This document shows positions 45,789 through 56,280 of a stretch of DNA of 64,000 bases, in pieces (position 1 is the first letter of the stretch; every line of letters starts with the position of its first letter). The translations under genes and the position numbers were made by a program. Origin of the DNA: Undibacterium sp. GTDB lineage: Bacteria; Pseudomonadota; Gammaproteobacteria; Burkholderiales; Burkholderiaceae_D. The stretch spans positions 124,001 through 188,000 of the forward strand of contig JAUSNO010000017.1 in the NCBI GenBank assembly GCA_030645915.1, read 5' to 3'. The notes below the pieces were generated by a model. It was not told where the DNA came from and ran no database searches. It was given only the letters and a program-made list of their open reading frames with translations.

Positions 45789-46256
45789 CCGCACTTTTGC
45801 CAGCAGCTTGCTGGTAGAACGGTCATGCTCAAAGTCGATGGCGACTGCCTGGCCGCCATACGCCAGCACTGCCTGGCCTTCTGGGATTGCGGCCATATCG
45901 TAATCGCCGCCCTTGACATAAATATCGGGATGCACCGCCTGTACCGCCTGCAAGGCGGTGTCTTCATCGAATTCAAGCACTAGACTGACCGACTCCAAAG
46001 CTGCCAATACCGCCATGCGGTCGGCACAAGAATTAAGTGGGCGGTCGTCCCCTTTGCCCAGACGCTTTACCGATGCATCGGTATTCACCGCCACCACTAA
46101 CGACGCACCTATCGCTCTGGCCTGCGCCAGATAAGTGACGTGACCACGGTGCAAAATATCAAACACGCCATTGGTCATGACGACAGGTTTGGGCAGACTG
46201 GCAATACGTTGTTGCAGCGAGGCGCGATCACTCAGTTTGTTTTCAAAATTTGGCAT
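45777..46256 (-). CDS. rfaE2: D-glycero-beta-D-manno-heptose 1-phosphate adenylyltransferase (RfaE2)
   Basis: Makes ADP-heptose for lipopolysaccharide core. The protein of about 159 residues has the nucleotidyltransferase motif TNGVFDILHRGHVTYLAQA and NTDASVKRLGKGDDRPLN. It corresponds to the C-terminal half of E. coli HldE; a separate RfaE1 kinase must be encoded elsewhere. Starts at 46271 and 46256 are both possible and neither has a clear ribosome site; the shorter form (MPNFENKL) resembles relatives. Confidence 0.92.
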   Translation of the reverse strand: MPNFENKLSDRASLQQRIASLPKPVVMTNGVFDILHRGHVTYLAQARAIGASLVVAVNTDASVKRLGKGDDRPLNSCADRMAVLAALESVSLVLEFDEDTALQAVQAVHPDIYVKGGDYDMAAIPEGQAVLAYGGQAVAIDFEHDRSTSKLLAKVRSQG

Positions 46257-46354
46257 GGTGGAAAATATCATTGTTCAGGAAAGGTGCGGGCACCAACTTC
46301 CTCTATTTTAAGTGAAACCGGCAACGAGCGACGGTTTAAAAACATGCACGCCCA

Positions 46355-46417
46355 ACACGCAATGCCCATGCGCCTTACAGGCCAGATAGGCTGTAAACCC
46401 GCATGGATACTGCGTGT
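46355..46417. repeat. Dispersed palindromic element, copy 6
   Basis: Arms ACACGCAATGCCCATGCG (46355-46372) and CGCATGGATACTGCGTGT (46400-46417) pair with a few mismatches. The loop shares CAGGCCAGATAGGCTG with copy 5. It lies between the divergent rfaE2 and glutathione peroxidase genes, so it is not confined to gene ends. Confidence 0.75.
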
Positions 46418-46523
46418 CTGGCTTGCCTGATTTTTTTCTTACATCCAGCGCAGTAAAAGCTTCCAAGCACGCGCTTGTTCGGAATACGCTAAGATGATTC
46501 CCTTCATTTTCTCGGGAATCATC

Positions 46524-47087
46524 ATGTCTTCTTTTCAAAAATTTGTTTTTGTCTTCGGCCTGGGCGTACTCGGCAGCGTAACGAATGCGATGGCGGCAAC
46601 CGCCAGTTGCCCTGATGTGCTTAAGCATAGCTTCAAACGCCTGCAAGATGAAGCGCCGCAAGATCTTTGCCAGTACAGCGGCAAGGTCGCGCTGGTGGTG
46701 AATACCGCAAGTTACTGCGGCTTCACCAATCAGTACGAGGGCCTGGAAGGTTTGTATGCCAAATACCAAAGCAAGGGCCTGGTGGTGCTGGGTTTTCCAT
46801 CCAATGATTTTGGCAAACAAGAACCGGGCGACAGCAAACAGATCGCGGATTTCTGCTTCAATACTTACGGGGTAAAGTTTCCGATGTTTGCTAAATCATC
46901 GGTCAAAGGTGCCGATGTGAATCCGCTGCACGCCGCCCTGATCAAGGCGACAGGCAGCACGCCGAAATGGAACTTCCATAAGTATCTGATCGACCGTCAG
47001 GGCAAGGTGCTCGCGGCCTATCCCAGTGACACGGCGCCGAACGATAAGAAACTGGTGGCCGATATAGAAAAAGCCCTGGCGCAATAA
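46524..47087 (+). CDS. Glutathione peroxidase, exported
   Basis: Peroxidase of the Gpx/thioredoxin fold, 187 residues from the ATG at 46524 (preceded by CGGGAATC); an upstream ATG would spoil the signal peptide. A signal sequence ends near TNAMA (about residue 25), so it should act in the periplasm. The active site has Cys in NTASYCGFTNQYEGL, with partners in GFPSNDFGKQEPG and WNFHKYLID. The substrate may be thiol-reduced by thioredoxin-type partners rather than glutathione, as in most bacterial Gpx. Confidence 0.9.
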   Translation: MSSFQKFVFVFGLGVLGSVTNAMAATASCPDVLKHSFKRLQDEAPQDLCQYSGKVALVVNTASYCGFTNQYEGLEGLYAKYQSKGLVVLGFPSNDFGKQEPGDSKQIADFCFNTYGVKFPMFAKSSVKGADVNPLHAALIKATGSTPKWNFHKYLIDRQGKVLAAYPSDTAPNDKKLVADIEKALAQ

Positions 47088-47100
47088 GACAGTATTTTGC

Positions 47101-47526
47101 CTAGGTTTTCTTAAAGGCTGGCAATGTCTGCGCCAGCCTGGCACCCATCTCCGCCCCCAATGCCTGGAGACCGCTCAAGGGTCTGACCATCACTTCGAAT
47201 TCGACGATTTTACCGTCGAGATCGAATTGAATCAGGTCGATACCCTTGAGCTGTTTACCGCCCACCGTGGCGCTAAATTCCAGCACCACGTTCAAGCCGT
47301 CTTCTGACGCCAGCTCGCGGTGATAGCTGAAGTTCTCAAACACCCCCATCACCGTATTCAAAATCAGCACCACCGCCTGCGCGCTGGCATAAGGCTGATG
47401 CGCCATCGGCGAGCGAAACACCGCATCGGCATGCACCATCGCCGGCAAGTCGCTAAGGTTTTTTGCGGCGATCATCTTGTGCCAGGTGGCGATGGCATTG
47501 GCGACTTTTGGCTGTAATTGTGTCAT
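47101..47526 (-). CDS. NTF2-like (SnoaL-type) domain protein
   Basis: Single-domain protein of 141 residues with the cone-shaped NTF2-like pattern: helices in the first 45 residues (VANAIATWHKMIAAKNLSDLPAMVHADAVFRSPM), then strands FSYHRELASEDGLNVVLEFSATV and KGIDLIQFDLDGKIVEFEVMVRPLSG. The ATG at 47526 has a clear AGGAGAG ribosome site. It is likely an enzyme or ligand binder of unknown substrate. It starts 25 bp after the dienoyl-CoA reductase gene on the same strand, suggesting a common transcript. Confidence 0.8.
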   Translation of the reverse strand: MTQLQPKVANAIATWHKMIAAKNLSDLPAMVHADAVFRSPMAHQPYASAQAVVLILNTVMGVFENFSYHRELASEDGLNVVLEFSATVGGKQLKGIDLIQFDLDGKIVEFEVMVRPLSGLQALGAEMGARLAQTLPAFKKT

Positions 47527-47551
47527 TGCGCTCTCCTCGGTATTAGCTTTA

Positions 47552-49693
<2,142 letters not shown>

Positions 49694-49713
49694 TCAAGTC
49701 TGCTCAAACACCC

Positions 49714-50241
49714 ATGTCCCTGCAACACGCCCTGCTCACCTCGCTCATCGAAAAACCCTCGTCCGGCTATGAACTGGCACGGCGTTTTGACAAATCCATA
49801 GGCTATTTCTGGAATGCCACGCATCAGCAAATTTACCGCGAACTGGCGCGCATGGAAGAAAAGGGTTGGGTAAGATCGAGCGAAGACGAAGGCGGCCGGC
49901 CAGGCAAACGCAGGTTTCAGGTGCTGCCATCCGGCAAGGAAGAATTAACAATGTGGGCCAGCACATCAAGCGACCCGATAGAATTGCGCGATGAAATGAT
50001 GGTCAAGCTACGCGCCGATGCCGCGATAGGCCCGATCGGACTGGCAGATGAAATCAGCCGTCGCCTGGCATTACATCAGGAAAGACTGCGTTCGTATCAA
50101 GAGATAGAAGTACGCGATTTTAGCCAAGCGTCGTTGTCGCGTGAGGCGCAAATCCGGCACCTGATACTCAAGGCCGGCATTGCGTTTGAAGAAGGACGGA
50201 TCGCCTGGTCAAAAGATGCCCAGGCGATCCTGCAACAATAA
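49714..50241 (+). CDS. PadR-family transcriptional regulator
   Basis: Repressor of 175 residues. The N-terminal winged helix is ALLTSLIEKPSSGYELARRFDKSIGYFWNATHQQIYRELARMEEKGWV. The wing has GRPGKRRFQVLPSGKEEL, and a C-terminal helical dimerisation domain of the VirR type follows. It is transcribed away from fadH across a region with two symmetrical operators, so it probably controls fadH and itself. The inducer is unknown; an acyl-CoA or phenolic ligand would fit the family. Confidence 0.9.
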   Translation: MSLQHALLTSLIEKPSSGYELARRFDKSIGYFWNATHQQIYRELARMEEKGWVRSSEDEGGRPGKRRFQVLPSGKEELTMWASTSSDPIELRDEMMVKLRADAAIGPIGLADEISRRLALHQERLRSYQEIEVRDFSQASLSREAQIRHLILKAGIAFEEGRIAWSKDAQAILQQ

Positions 50242-50243
50242 AA

Positions 50244-51008
50244 CTACTTGGGTGTGGCGCGCTTGGCTGCTGCCTTAGGTGCAGCTTTTTTTGCCACCGT
50301 CTTGGGCGCGGCTTTGGCGCGCGACTTCGCCGGTGTTTTGGTCACTGCAGTCACTGCAGTCGCTGCAGTGACTGCAGTTCCTGCCGCTGCACGCGGTTTG
50401 GCAACGCTAGCCTCCGGCTTGGCCTTATTGCCAGGTACTGCAGCCGATGCGACCGTTGGATCGCCTTCCATCGCCTTGCTTACCGCCTGCTTAAACTGGT
50501 CTTGCAACAAACCCCACCACGCTGCCGGATTGGCAAACGGTGCCGCAGGTTCAGCCGACCCCGCGCTTGCCTTAGCTGCGGGCTTTGCCGGTTCAGGTTC
50601 AACTTTTTTTACGGGTTCAGGCGCTTTTTCTGCCGCCGGAGTCGCTGCCGGCATAGGCCAGGCTGCATTCGATTTTTCCTCTTTCGGTTCTGCCGCAAAT
50701 CCACCCGATGTCGAGGCACTTTTCATCTGCTGGGCAAAACTGTCGCCCATCGATTTCAAGGTAGAAATCGTGGCACGTTGCACTTCCAGCGCTTGTATCG
50801 TGCCACGCAGCATGTTCATATTGACGGTCAGCCAGGATTCAACGGTTTGCAGATCCTTGATTTTCTTGTCCAGCTCGTCGATAGAGACGGTAGGCGTCAC
50901 CATGCCGGGCAAGTGCATGTCGCCCCAGAGTTTTTTGACAAAACCCAAAGGATCATTCATGGACCCCATGCCGGGGATTTCAGCGCCTTGGAAAGGGGAA
51001 TTCATCAT
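50244..51008 (-). CDS. phaM: PhaM-family polyhydroxyalkanoate granule regulatory protein
   Basis: Links PHA granules to PHA synthase and to the nucleoid. The N-terminal part (about 1-100) contains the family signature DPLGFVKKLWGDMHLPG and SIDELDKKIKDLQTVESWLTVNMNML. The middle is Pro/Ala/Glu-rich, and the C-terminal 60 residues are a Lys/Ala-rich tail (AKSRAKAAPKTVAKKAAPKAA) resembling histone H1 and able to bind DNA. A short Ala-Val-Thr repeat before the tail is encoded by clustered CTGCAG sites. GGAGTCAC precedes the ATG. It is convergent with the PadR gene. Confidence 0.88.
   Translation of the reverse strand: MMNSPFQGAEIPGMGSMNDPLGFVKKLWGDMHLPGMVTPTVSIDELDKKIKDLQTVESWLTVNMNMLRGTIQALEVQRATISTLKSMGDSFAQQMKSASTSGGFAAEPKEEKSNAAWPMPAATPAAEKAPEPVKKVEPEPAKPAAKASAGSAEPAAPFANPAAWWGLLQDQFKQAVSKAMEGDPTVASAAVPGNKAKPEASVAKPRAAAGTAVTAATAVTAVTKTPAKSRAKAAPKTVAKKAAPKAAAKRATPK
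50345..50378. repeat. CTGCAG-containing short repeat in phaM
   Basis: Four CTGCAG palindromes at 9-bp spacing (CACTGCAGT-type units) encode the run TAVTAATAVTAVT just before the basic tail of PhaM. The unit length keeps the frame, so copy number changes would only lengthen or shorten the linker. Confidence 0.75.
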
Positions 51009-51196
51009 GTGACTCCTTTAGTGATAAGTAATAACAATGCAGTCAATACGGACAGCCGCCATCAATAGCGATGTTCATCTTGCATCAGCCAAGCTAAGCC
51101 GTCAATCTCAATTGAAAATCCTTCCGGCAGAAAACGCACTTCCAGCAGCACAGCGATGTCATCGCAAGGATGCTGCAGAACGTTTACACTGACATC

Positions 51197-52351
51197 ATGA
51201 CGTCAAGCTCGCTAACCCATTCCGTGAAAAAACTGCCGATCAAGCGCAGGAGCTTTGTGTTTATTGTCGCAACGCTCCTCTTGCATGTGCTGGCCTGGCA
51301 ATCCACCGGATGGAAGGACTGGTCTGCAAGCACGTCGCCAGGCACCGAAAATATGATTACGGTGAGCATGCGTACCATGCCAAACGCAGTCACGCCGGCA
51401 GCAATAATAGCGTCGCCCGATAAATTGACCGACGCTCCAGAACCTGAAACAAAAGTCGTCAAAAAAAATGCGCCAGCCATCCTGCATGAACCCGATTCGC
51501 CAATAGAAACAGCGCCAGGCAAAATAACTGCAGTGTTGCCAACTGAAAACGAAAGCCCGCCCGCTACGGTCTTGCAAGAAGAAGCAAGCAAGGAAGCGAC
51601 GGCACCGGCTACCGAGCTTGCACCAGGCGATACTGCAGACGCGGTAACTCACCCTGATCAGGTGCGATATGCGATCAGGGCGCCAGAATCAGTGCAGATC
51701 GCCATGACACTGGTACGGACCAAACCAGATTCCAACCCGACATACGGCGTCGGGAGTATTTACTGGGAGGTAAGTAATGGCAAATACAACATGCGCATAG
51801 AGGCCGGAATAGACATGCTGATCACGTCCATTAACCTCTACAAGCTCAGCAGCGAAGGGCGTTTAGACAGTTTTGGAATTACCCCCGATATCAGTACAGA
51901 AGCACGACTGACCCGCGCATCCACCGCCACCCACTTCAACTACGAAGATAAAACCATTCGTTTTTCGTCCTCAAGCAAGACCGTCGCCATGAGCGATGGA
52001 GCTCAGGATAAGGCAAGCTTTTTGATGCAGCTGGCGGCGATTGGTTACGCTGACGAGCGGCAATTTATTCCCGGTCAGGAAATTCGCCTGCAAGTTGCAG
52101 AGGAAAGGGACGCTACTCAGTTTCAATTTATGGTATCGGGCAAAGAAGAAATCCAGACTACACTTGGCACCATTCTGACCTGGCATCTGGTACGCGCACC
52201 GCGACCCGGTTCGTATAATTCACAGCTCGATATCTGGCTTGCACCGACCTTAGGCTGGTATCCGGTACAGATCCGCAATACAGAGAGCAACGGTACAGTG
52301 ACGCTACAGACGGCAACAAAAATCAACCAAAAACTTAACGCGGAAAATTAG
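51197..52351 (+). CDS. DUF3108 domain protein with N-terminal membrane anchor
   Basis: Protein of about 384 residues. An uncleaved helix near the N-terminus (RRSFVFIVATLLLHVLAWQ) is followed by a long Pro/Ala/Glu-rich periplasmic spacer of some 130 residues, reminiscent of TonB-like spanners. The DUF3108 domain then begins near IYWEVSNGKYNMRIEAGID and includes SEGRLDSFGITPD and DIWLAPTLGWYPVQIR. The start at 51197 is favoured over an in-frame ATG nine codons earlier, though neither has a good ribosome site. Function is unknown; it is paired with a second DUF3108 gene 2 bp downstream. Confidence 0.8.
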   Translation: MTSSSLTHSVKKLPIKRRSFVFIVATLLLHVLAWQSTGWKDWSASTSPGTENMITVSMRTMPNAVTPAAIIASPDKLTDAPEPETKVVKKNAPAILHEPDSPIETAPGKITAVLPTENESPPATVLQEEASKEATAPATELAPGDTADAVTHPDQVRYAIRAPESVQIAMTLVRTKPDSNPTYGVGSIYWEVSNGKYNMRIEAGIDMLITSINLYKLSSEGRLDSFGITPDISTEARLTRASTATHFNYEDKTIRFSSSSKTVAMSDGAQDKASFLMQLAAIGYADERQFIPGQEIRLQVAEERDATQFQFMVSGKEEIQTTLGTILTWHLVRAPRPGSYNSQLDIWLAPTLGWYPVQIRNTESNGTVTLQTATKINQKLNAEN

Positions 52352-52353
52352 CA

Positions 52354-53127
52354 ATGCCATCCATTTACTCGCCGTTCATCAAGCTCTGCCGACTCTGCTT
52401 ATTAAGCAGCCTCGCAGCAAGTCCGTTCGCGCTTGCCGGCAATAGCGCCGCCCCGCCACCGTCAGCAGAACTGCATTACAGCATCAAGGCAAAACAAAAA
52501 GGCATACCCGTCAGCGGAGAGGCCAATGTCAAATGGCAACTAGCTAACGTCAATAGTGCAAATAATGCCAACACCAAGCAAAGCTACAGCGTCATGACAG
52601 AAACGCGTGTCATGCTTTTTGGCAAAATCCTTGACGCCAGCAGCTACGGCAACATTGATGAATATGGGCTGGCACCGGATAAATTTGTCGAGAAACGCTT
52701 TGGCAAGGCAGAAAGCGTTACCCGCTTTGACCGCATAAAAAAGACCATACAATTTACCGAATCAGCTGAAACCTACCCCATTAAAGGAGGCGAACAAGAC
52801 CGTACCAGCGCCACCTGGCAACTGGTGGCGCTGGCAAGAGCATCAGCCGATAAATTTATCGCGGGCAGCGAATGGAAAATGTTCGTCGCCGGCCGACGCG
52901 ATGCCGAGCCTTGGTCGTTTAAAGTGGCCGGCACCGAAGACCTTGCCACGCCTTTGGGTGAACTTGCCACCATCCATATCATCAAAGCGCCGCCGCCGGA
53001 TTCCAAAGGTCAGCAACTGGAAATATGGCTGGCGCCCAAGCTCGATTGGTATCCGGTGCGCCTGAAGTTTAGCGATGCAGATGGAGACCAGGTAGATCAG
53101 CTGATCAGCTCAATGCGCAAACAATAA
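52354..53127 (+). CDS. DUF3108 domain periplasmic protein
   Basis: Exported protein of 257 residues: signal peptide (LCRLCLLSSLAASPFALAG, cleavage near residue 28), then a single DUF3108 domain covering most of the mature protein (YSIKAKQKGIPVSGEANVKW, LDASSYGNIDEYGLAPDKFVEKRFGKAESVTRFD, EIWLAPKLDWYPVRLKFSD). It aligns with the C-terminal domain of the preceding gene, so the pair arose by duplication. The two genes are tightly linked and should be co-transcribed. Confidence 0.85.
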   Translation: MPSIYSPFIKLCRLCLLSSLAASPFALAGNSAAPPPSAELHYSIKAKQKGIPVSGEANVKWQLANVNSANNANTKQSYSVMTETRVMLFGKILDASSYGNIDEYGLAPDKFVEKRFGKAESVTRFDRIKKTIQFTESAETYPIKGGEQDRTSATWQLVALARASADKFIAGSEWKMFVAGRRDAEPWSFKVAGTEDLATPLGELATIHIIKAPPPDSKGQQLEIWLAPKLDWYPVRLKFSDADGDQVDQLISSMRKQ

Positions 53128-53219
53128 GCGCAGCACAGGGTTACAATCGCAGACAGTGCCGAGATTACTCATCCAATACTCAAAAACACCTATTAAAATT
53201 CAACAAAATAGGGGAGTAT

Positions 53220-53264
53220 ATGAATAAATATCCAAATGACGCACGTATTACCTTTGTGTTTTAA
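53220..53264 (+). pseudogene. Fourteen-codon frame with strong ribosome site upstream of queC (possible remnant)
   Basis: ATG at 53220 follows GGGGAGTAT, a good ribosome site, and reads MNKYPNDARITFVF before a TAA. Phage and host proteins of the A1S_2505 type often begin with a similar ARIxFVF segment continuing into GSNLAGxHG (from memory). This may be the truncated start of such a gene, or a leader peptide. Nothing else is recognised in the 170-bp gap before queC. Confidence 0.3.
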
Positions 53265-53297
53265 TAAATTAATATCATACTCACTCCCAGTATCATC

Positions 53298-54008
53298 ATG
53301 AAAAAAAACAATGACAGCGCCCTGGTTCTCTTTAGCGGCGGGCAAGATTCCACCACCTGCCTGGCATGGGCCCTATCGCGCTACCGCCATGTCGAAACCA
53401 TCGGCTTTGATTACGGCCAGCGCCATGCGATCGAGCTGACAATGCGCCCTAGCCTGCTGCAAAAAATCCGTACATTTTCAGATGACTGGAACAGCAAGCT
53501 CGGCGAGGATCACATCATCGATCTTGGCCTGATCTCGCAGCTGTCGCACACCGCGATGACCGAAGATATTGAAATCACCATGCAGGAAAACGGTTTGCCG
53601 AACACCTTCGTGCCTGGCCGCAACCTGATGTTCATGATGGTGGCGGCCACGCTGGCCTACCGGCGCAGCATGAATGTGCTGGTCGGCGGCATGTGCGAAA
53701 CCGATTTTTCCGGCTATCCCGATTGCCGCGACGACAGCATGAAAGCCCTGCAGGTAGCGCTCAACCTCGGCATGGCAACCCGCCTGAAACTGGAGACGCC
53801 GCTCATGTGGATCGACAAGGCGGAAACCTGGCAATTAGCCGAGCATCTGGGCGGATCAAAACTGGTCGATCTGATCCGCGCCGACACCCACACTTGCTAT
53901 CTTGGCGAACGCGGCACCCTGCACCCGTGGGGGCATGGCTGCGGCACCTGTCCGGCCTGCGCGCTGCGGGCGCGCGGCTATGCAGAATATGTAGCCAGCC
54001 GTTTGTAA
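53298..54008 (+). CDS. queC: 7-cyano-7-deazaguanine synthase (QueC)
   Basis: ATP-dependent conversion of 7-carboxy-7-deazaguanine to preQ0 in queuosine synthesis. The 236-residue protein has the PP-loop [40 protein letters not shown] and the zinc-binding C-terminus with CYLGERG...[16 protein letters not shown]. Other queuosine genes (queD, queE, queF) are not in the window. It lies upstream of a metallophosphoesterase gene with a 57-bp gap. Confidence 0.96.
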   Translation: MKKNNDSALVLFSGGQDSTTCLAWALSRYRHVETIGFDYGQRHAIELTMRPSLLQKIRTFSDDWNSKLGEDHIIDLGLISQLSHTAMTEDIEITMQENGLPNTFVPGRNLMFMMVAATLAYRRSMNVLVGGMCETDFSGYPDCRDDSMKALQVALNLGMATRLKLETPLMWIDKAETWQLAEHLGGSKLVDLIRADTHTCYLGERGTLHPWGHGCGTCPACALRARGYAEYVASRL

Positions 54009-54065
54009 GCCTACCGTTAGTTTCACCGACTAAAATCAGATGATTAACACTCACCACCGCCCGCC

Positions 54066-54809
54066 ATGCTCATTGCTTTTCTGACTGACCTGCACGCCAA
54101 CCGGGAAGCAGTCAGCGCCTGCCTAGCCCACGCCCAAGAACAAAAGGTGACGCAATATGCCTTTTTAGGGGATCTGGTCGGTTACGGAGCAGACCCTGCC
54201 TGGGTGCTTGATACCGTCATGGAATACGCCAGCCGCGGCGCGCTAGTGCTGATGGGCAATCACGACATCGCCTTGCTGGAAGAAGACCGGAAAGGCATGA
54301 ATCCGGTGGCGTACCAGGTAGTCGATTGGACCCGCTCGCAACTTGATGCCAGGCACCTCGCTTTTATCCGCAATCTGCCTTATCGCATCGAGCTTCAGGA
54401 CATGCTGCTGGTGCATGCCAACGCCTGGGCACCGGAAAAGTGGGAATACATAGACGGCACCATGGAGGCAACGCGCAGCATGCACGCCACCAAAGCACAG
54501 ATCACTTTTTGCGGCCACGTTCACATGCCGACCCTGTATCACATGACACTCACAGGGAAAACCGGTGAGTTCCTGCCGACACCGGAAAACAGCATACCGC
54601 TCAGCAAACAACGCCGCTGGCTGGTCATACCCGGCTCTGTTGGCCAGCCGCGCGATGGCAATCCCGCAGCCTGCTATGCCACCTATGACACCAACACACT
54701 AGACTTGACCTACTACCGGGTACCCTACGACGCCGAAGCGGCAGCAGAAAAAATCATCACTGCCGGCTTGCCAGCAAGCCTGGCACTGCGCCTGATCACA
54801 GGAGACTGA
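54066..54809 (+). CDS. Calcineurin-like metallophosphoesterase
   Basis: Binuclear metal phosphatase of 247 residues. Motifs in order: FLTDLHANREAV (metal Asp/His), GDLVGYGADP, MGNHDIALLE, LVHANAW and CGHVHMPTLYH. The domain (YfcE/MJ0936 type) resembles phosphodiesterases and protein phosphatases. It lies one base before the Ser/Thr kinase-Usp gene, so both are made together. A paired phosphatase for that kinase or a linked nucleotide signal is a reasonable proposal but unproven. Confidence 0.9.
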   Translation: MLIAFLTDLHANREAVSACLAHAQEQKVTQYAFLGDLVGYGADPAWVLDTVMEYASRGALVLMGNHDIALLEEDRKGMNPVAYQVVDWTRSQLDARHLAFIRNLPYRIELQDMLLVHANAWAPEKWEYIDGTMEATRSMHATKAQITFCGHVHMPTLYHMTLTGKTGEFLPTPENSIPLSKQRRWLVIPGSVGQPRDGNPAACYATYDTNTLDLTYYRVPYDAEAAAEKIITAGLPASLALRLITGD

Positions 54810-54810
54810 T

Positions 54811-56253
54811 TTGAGCGCAGCCATACAGCCGATTCAACAACGTCTGCAAGTGGGGATGGAATTTGACGGTTACCGCTTAGAGGAGAAACTTCATGTAGGC
54901 GGCATGGCCGCCTTGTGGCGCGTCACCGACCTGAGAAACCGTCATCAAAAAGAAGGCGAAGACCCGCTCCCGCCCTTGATCATGAAGGTGCCGCTGCTGT
55001 TTTCCACCGATGACCCGACCGCGATCGTCGCCTTTGAAGTCGAGCAAATGATCATGCCCAAACTCAAGGGCACGCATGTTCCACGCTATTTTGCGGCGGG
55101 CGATTTTGATGCGCAGGCTTACATCGTCATGGAACAAATTGCCGGTGTCTCGCTGCGCAGCCGCTTTGATGCGGCCCCCCTGCCGGTCGAGGAAGTGGTA
55201 AGTACCGGCATCAAAATTGCCCACGCATTGCAGGACTTGCACCGTCAGCATGTCATCCATCTCGATATCAAGCCCAGCAATATCATGTTCCGTCCGGATG
55301 GCGACGCTGTACTCATCGATTATGGCCTCTCACGCCACGATAAGTTACCTGATTTGCTCGATGAGGAATTTCGCCTGCCGATGGGAACCGGGCCCTACAT
55401 CTCGCCGGAGCAAGTGCTGGGCGTGCGCAATGAGCCACGCAGCGACCTGTTTGCCCTTGGCGTCCTGATGTATCACCTGGCCACCGGTGAACGTCCCTTC
55501 GGCCATCCGACATCGGTTTCCGGTTTGAAAAAACGGCTATATCGCGATCCCATTCCGCCACGCAGCCACAATCCGGGCATTCCCAATTGGCTGCAAGAAG
55601 TCATTTTGCGCTGCCTCGAAGTCGAACCTGCCGCACGTTTCGATACTGCCGCCCAGCTTGCCTTCCTGTTGCAAAATCCGGAACAGATACAGCTGACGGC
55701 GCGCGCCGCCAAAACCGGCCAGGACGGTTACATGGCCGTGCTAAAACGCCGGTTTCATGCTGCAGGCGCCGAACCCGGCGCGCCGCTGAGCGTCTCGGAG
55801 CAGTTGTCGCAAGCGCCCATCATCGTGGCAGCTCTGGATCTGACAAATGGATCAGTCGCGCTGGCCGAGAACTTACGCAACATCACGCGCCGCATGCTGC
55901 AAACTGAACCTGGTGCGCGCCTGGCCTGCGTTACGATACGCAAGACCAGCCGGATTGGCATGGATGAGAGCATTGTTCAGCAAGGACAGAACATGCATGT
56001 GAAGCAGCTAGTCGAACTCAAACACTGGGCTCGTCCTTTGAATCTTAGCCCGGACAAAATCACGTTTCACGTCCTCGAAGCGCATGATCCGGCGGCTGCC
56101 ATCATCGACTACGCGCGCAATAATCGCGTCGATCACATCATCATAGGATCACGCGGCACCTCAAGCATTCGCCGCTATCTGGGCAGCGTCTCGGCGCAAG
56201 TGGTCGCAGAGGCGGAATGTACCGTAACCGTGGTGAAATCGCATAACAAGTAA
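54811..56253 (+). CDS. Ser/Thr protein kinase fused to a universal stress protein domain
   Basis: Cytoplasmic fusion of 480 residues. Kinase part (about 18-290): glycine loop region HVGGMAALWRV, Lys59 in LIMKVPL, catalytic loop HLDIKPSN (Asp152, Asn157; HLD in place of HRD), DYG in place of DFG (Asp170) and MGTGPYISPEQ. A Usp domain (about 335-480) ends IIIGSRGTSSIRRYLGSVSAQVVAEAECTVTVVK, with the ATP-binding G-x2-G-x9-G(S) pattern. Unlike many bacterial kinases it has no membrane helix. The start is TTG with AGGAG upstream. Confidence 0.9.
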   Translation: MSAAIQPIQQRLQVGMEFDGYRLEEKLHVGGMAALWRVTDLRNRHQKEGEDPLPPLIMKVPLLFSTDDPTAIVAFEVEQMIMPKLKGTHVPRYFAAGDFDAQAYIVMEQIAGVSLRSRFDAAPLPVEEVVSTGIKIAHALQDLHRQHVIHLDIKPSNIMFRPDGDAVLIDYGLSRHDKLPDLLDEEFRLPMGTGPYISPEQVLGVRNEPRSDLFALGVLMYHLATGERPFGHPTSVSGLKKRLYRDPIPPRSHNPGIPNWLQEVILRCLEVEPAARFDTAAQLAFLLQNPEQIQLTARAAKTGQDGYMAVLKRRFHAAGAEPGAPLSVSEQLSQAPIIVAALDLTNGSVALAENLRNITRRMLQTEPGARLACVTIRKTSRIGMDESIVQQGQNMHVKQLVELKHWARPLNLSPDKITFHVLEAHDPAAAIIDYARNNRVDHIIIGSRGTSSIRRYLGSVSAQVVAEAECTVTVVKSHNK

Positions 56254-56280
56254 GGGCAAGCGTTTGCAGATCTGCGCGAT

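Noticed and set aside
50248-51012. 254-codon plus-strand frame fully opposite phaM
   Set aside because: It is the complement of the Ala/Lys-rich phaM sequence; long antisense frames arise from such codon bias. PhaM has the ribosome site and family motifs.
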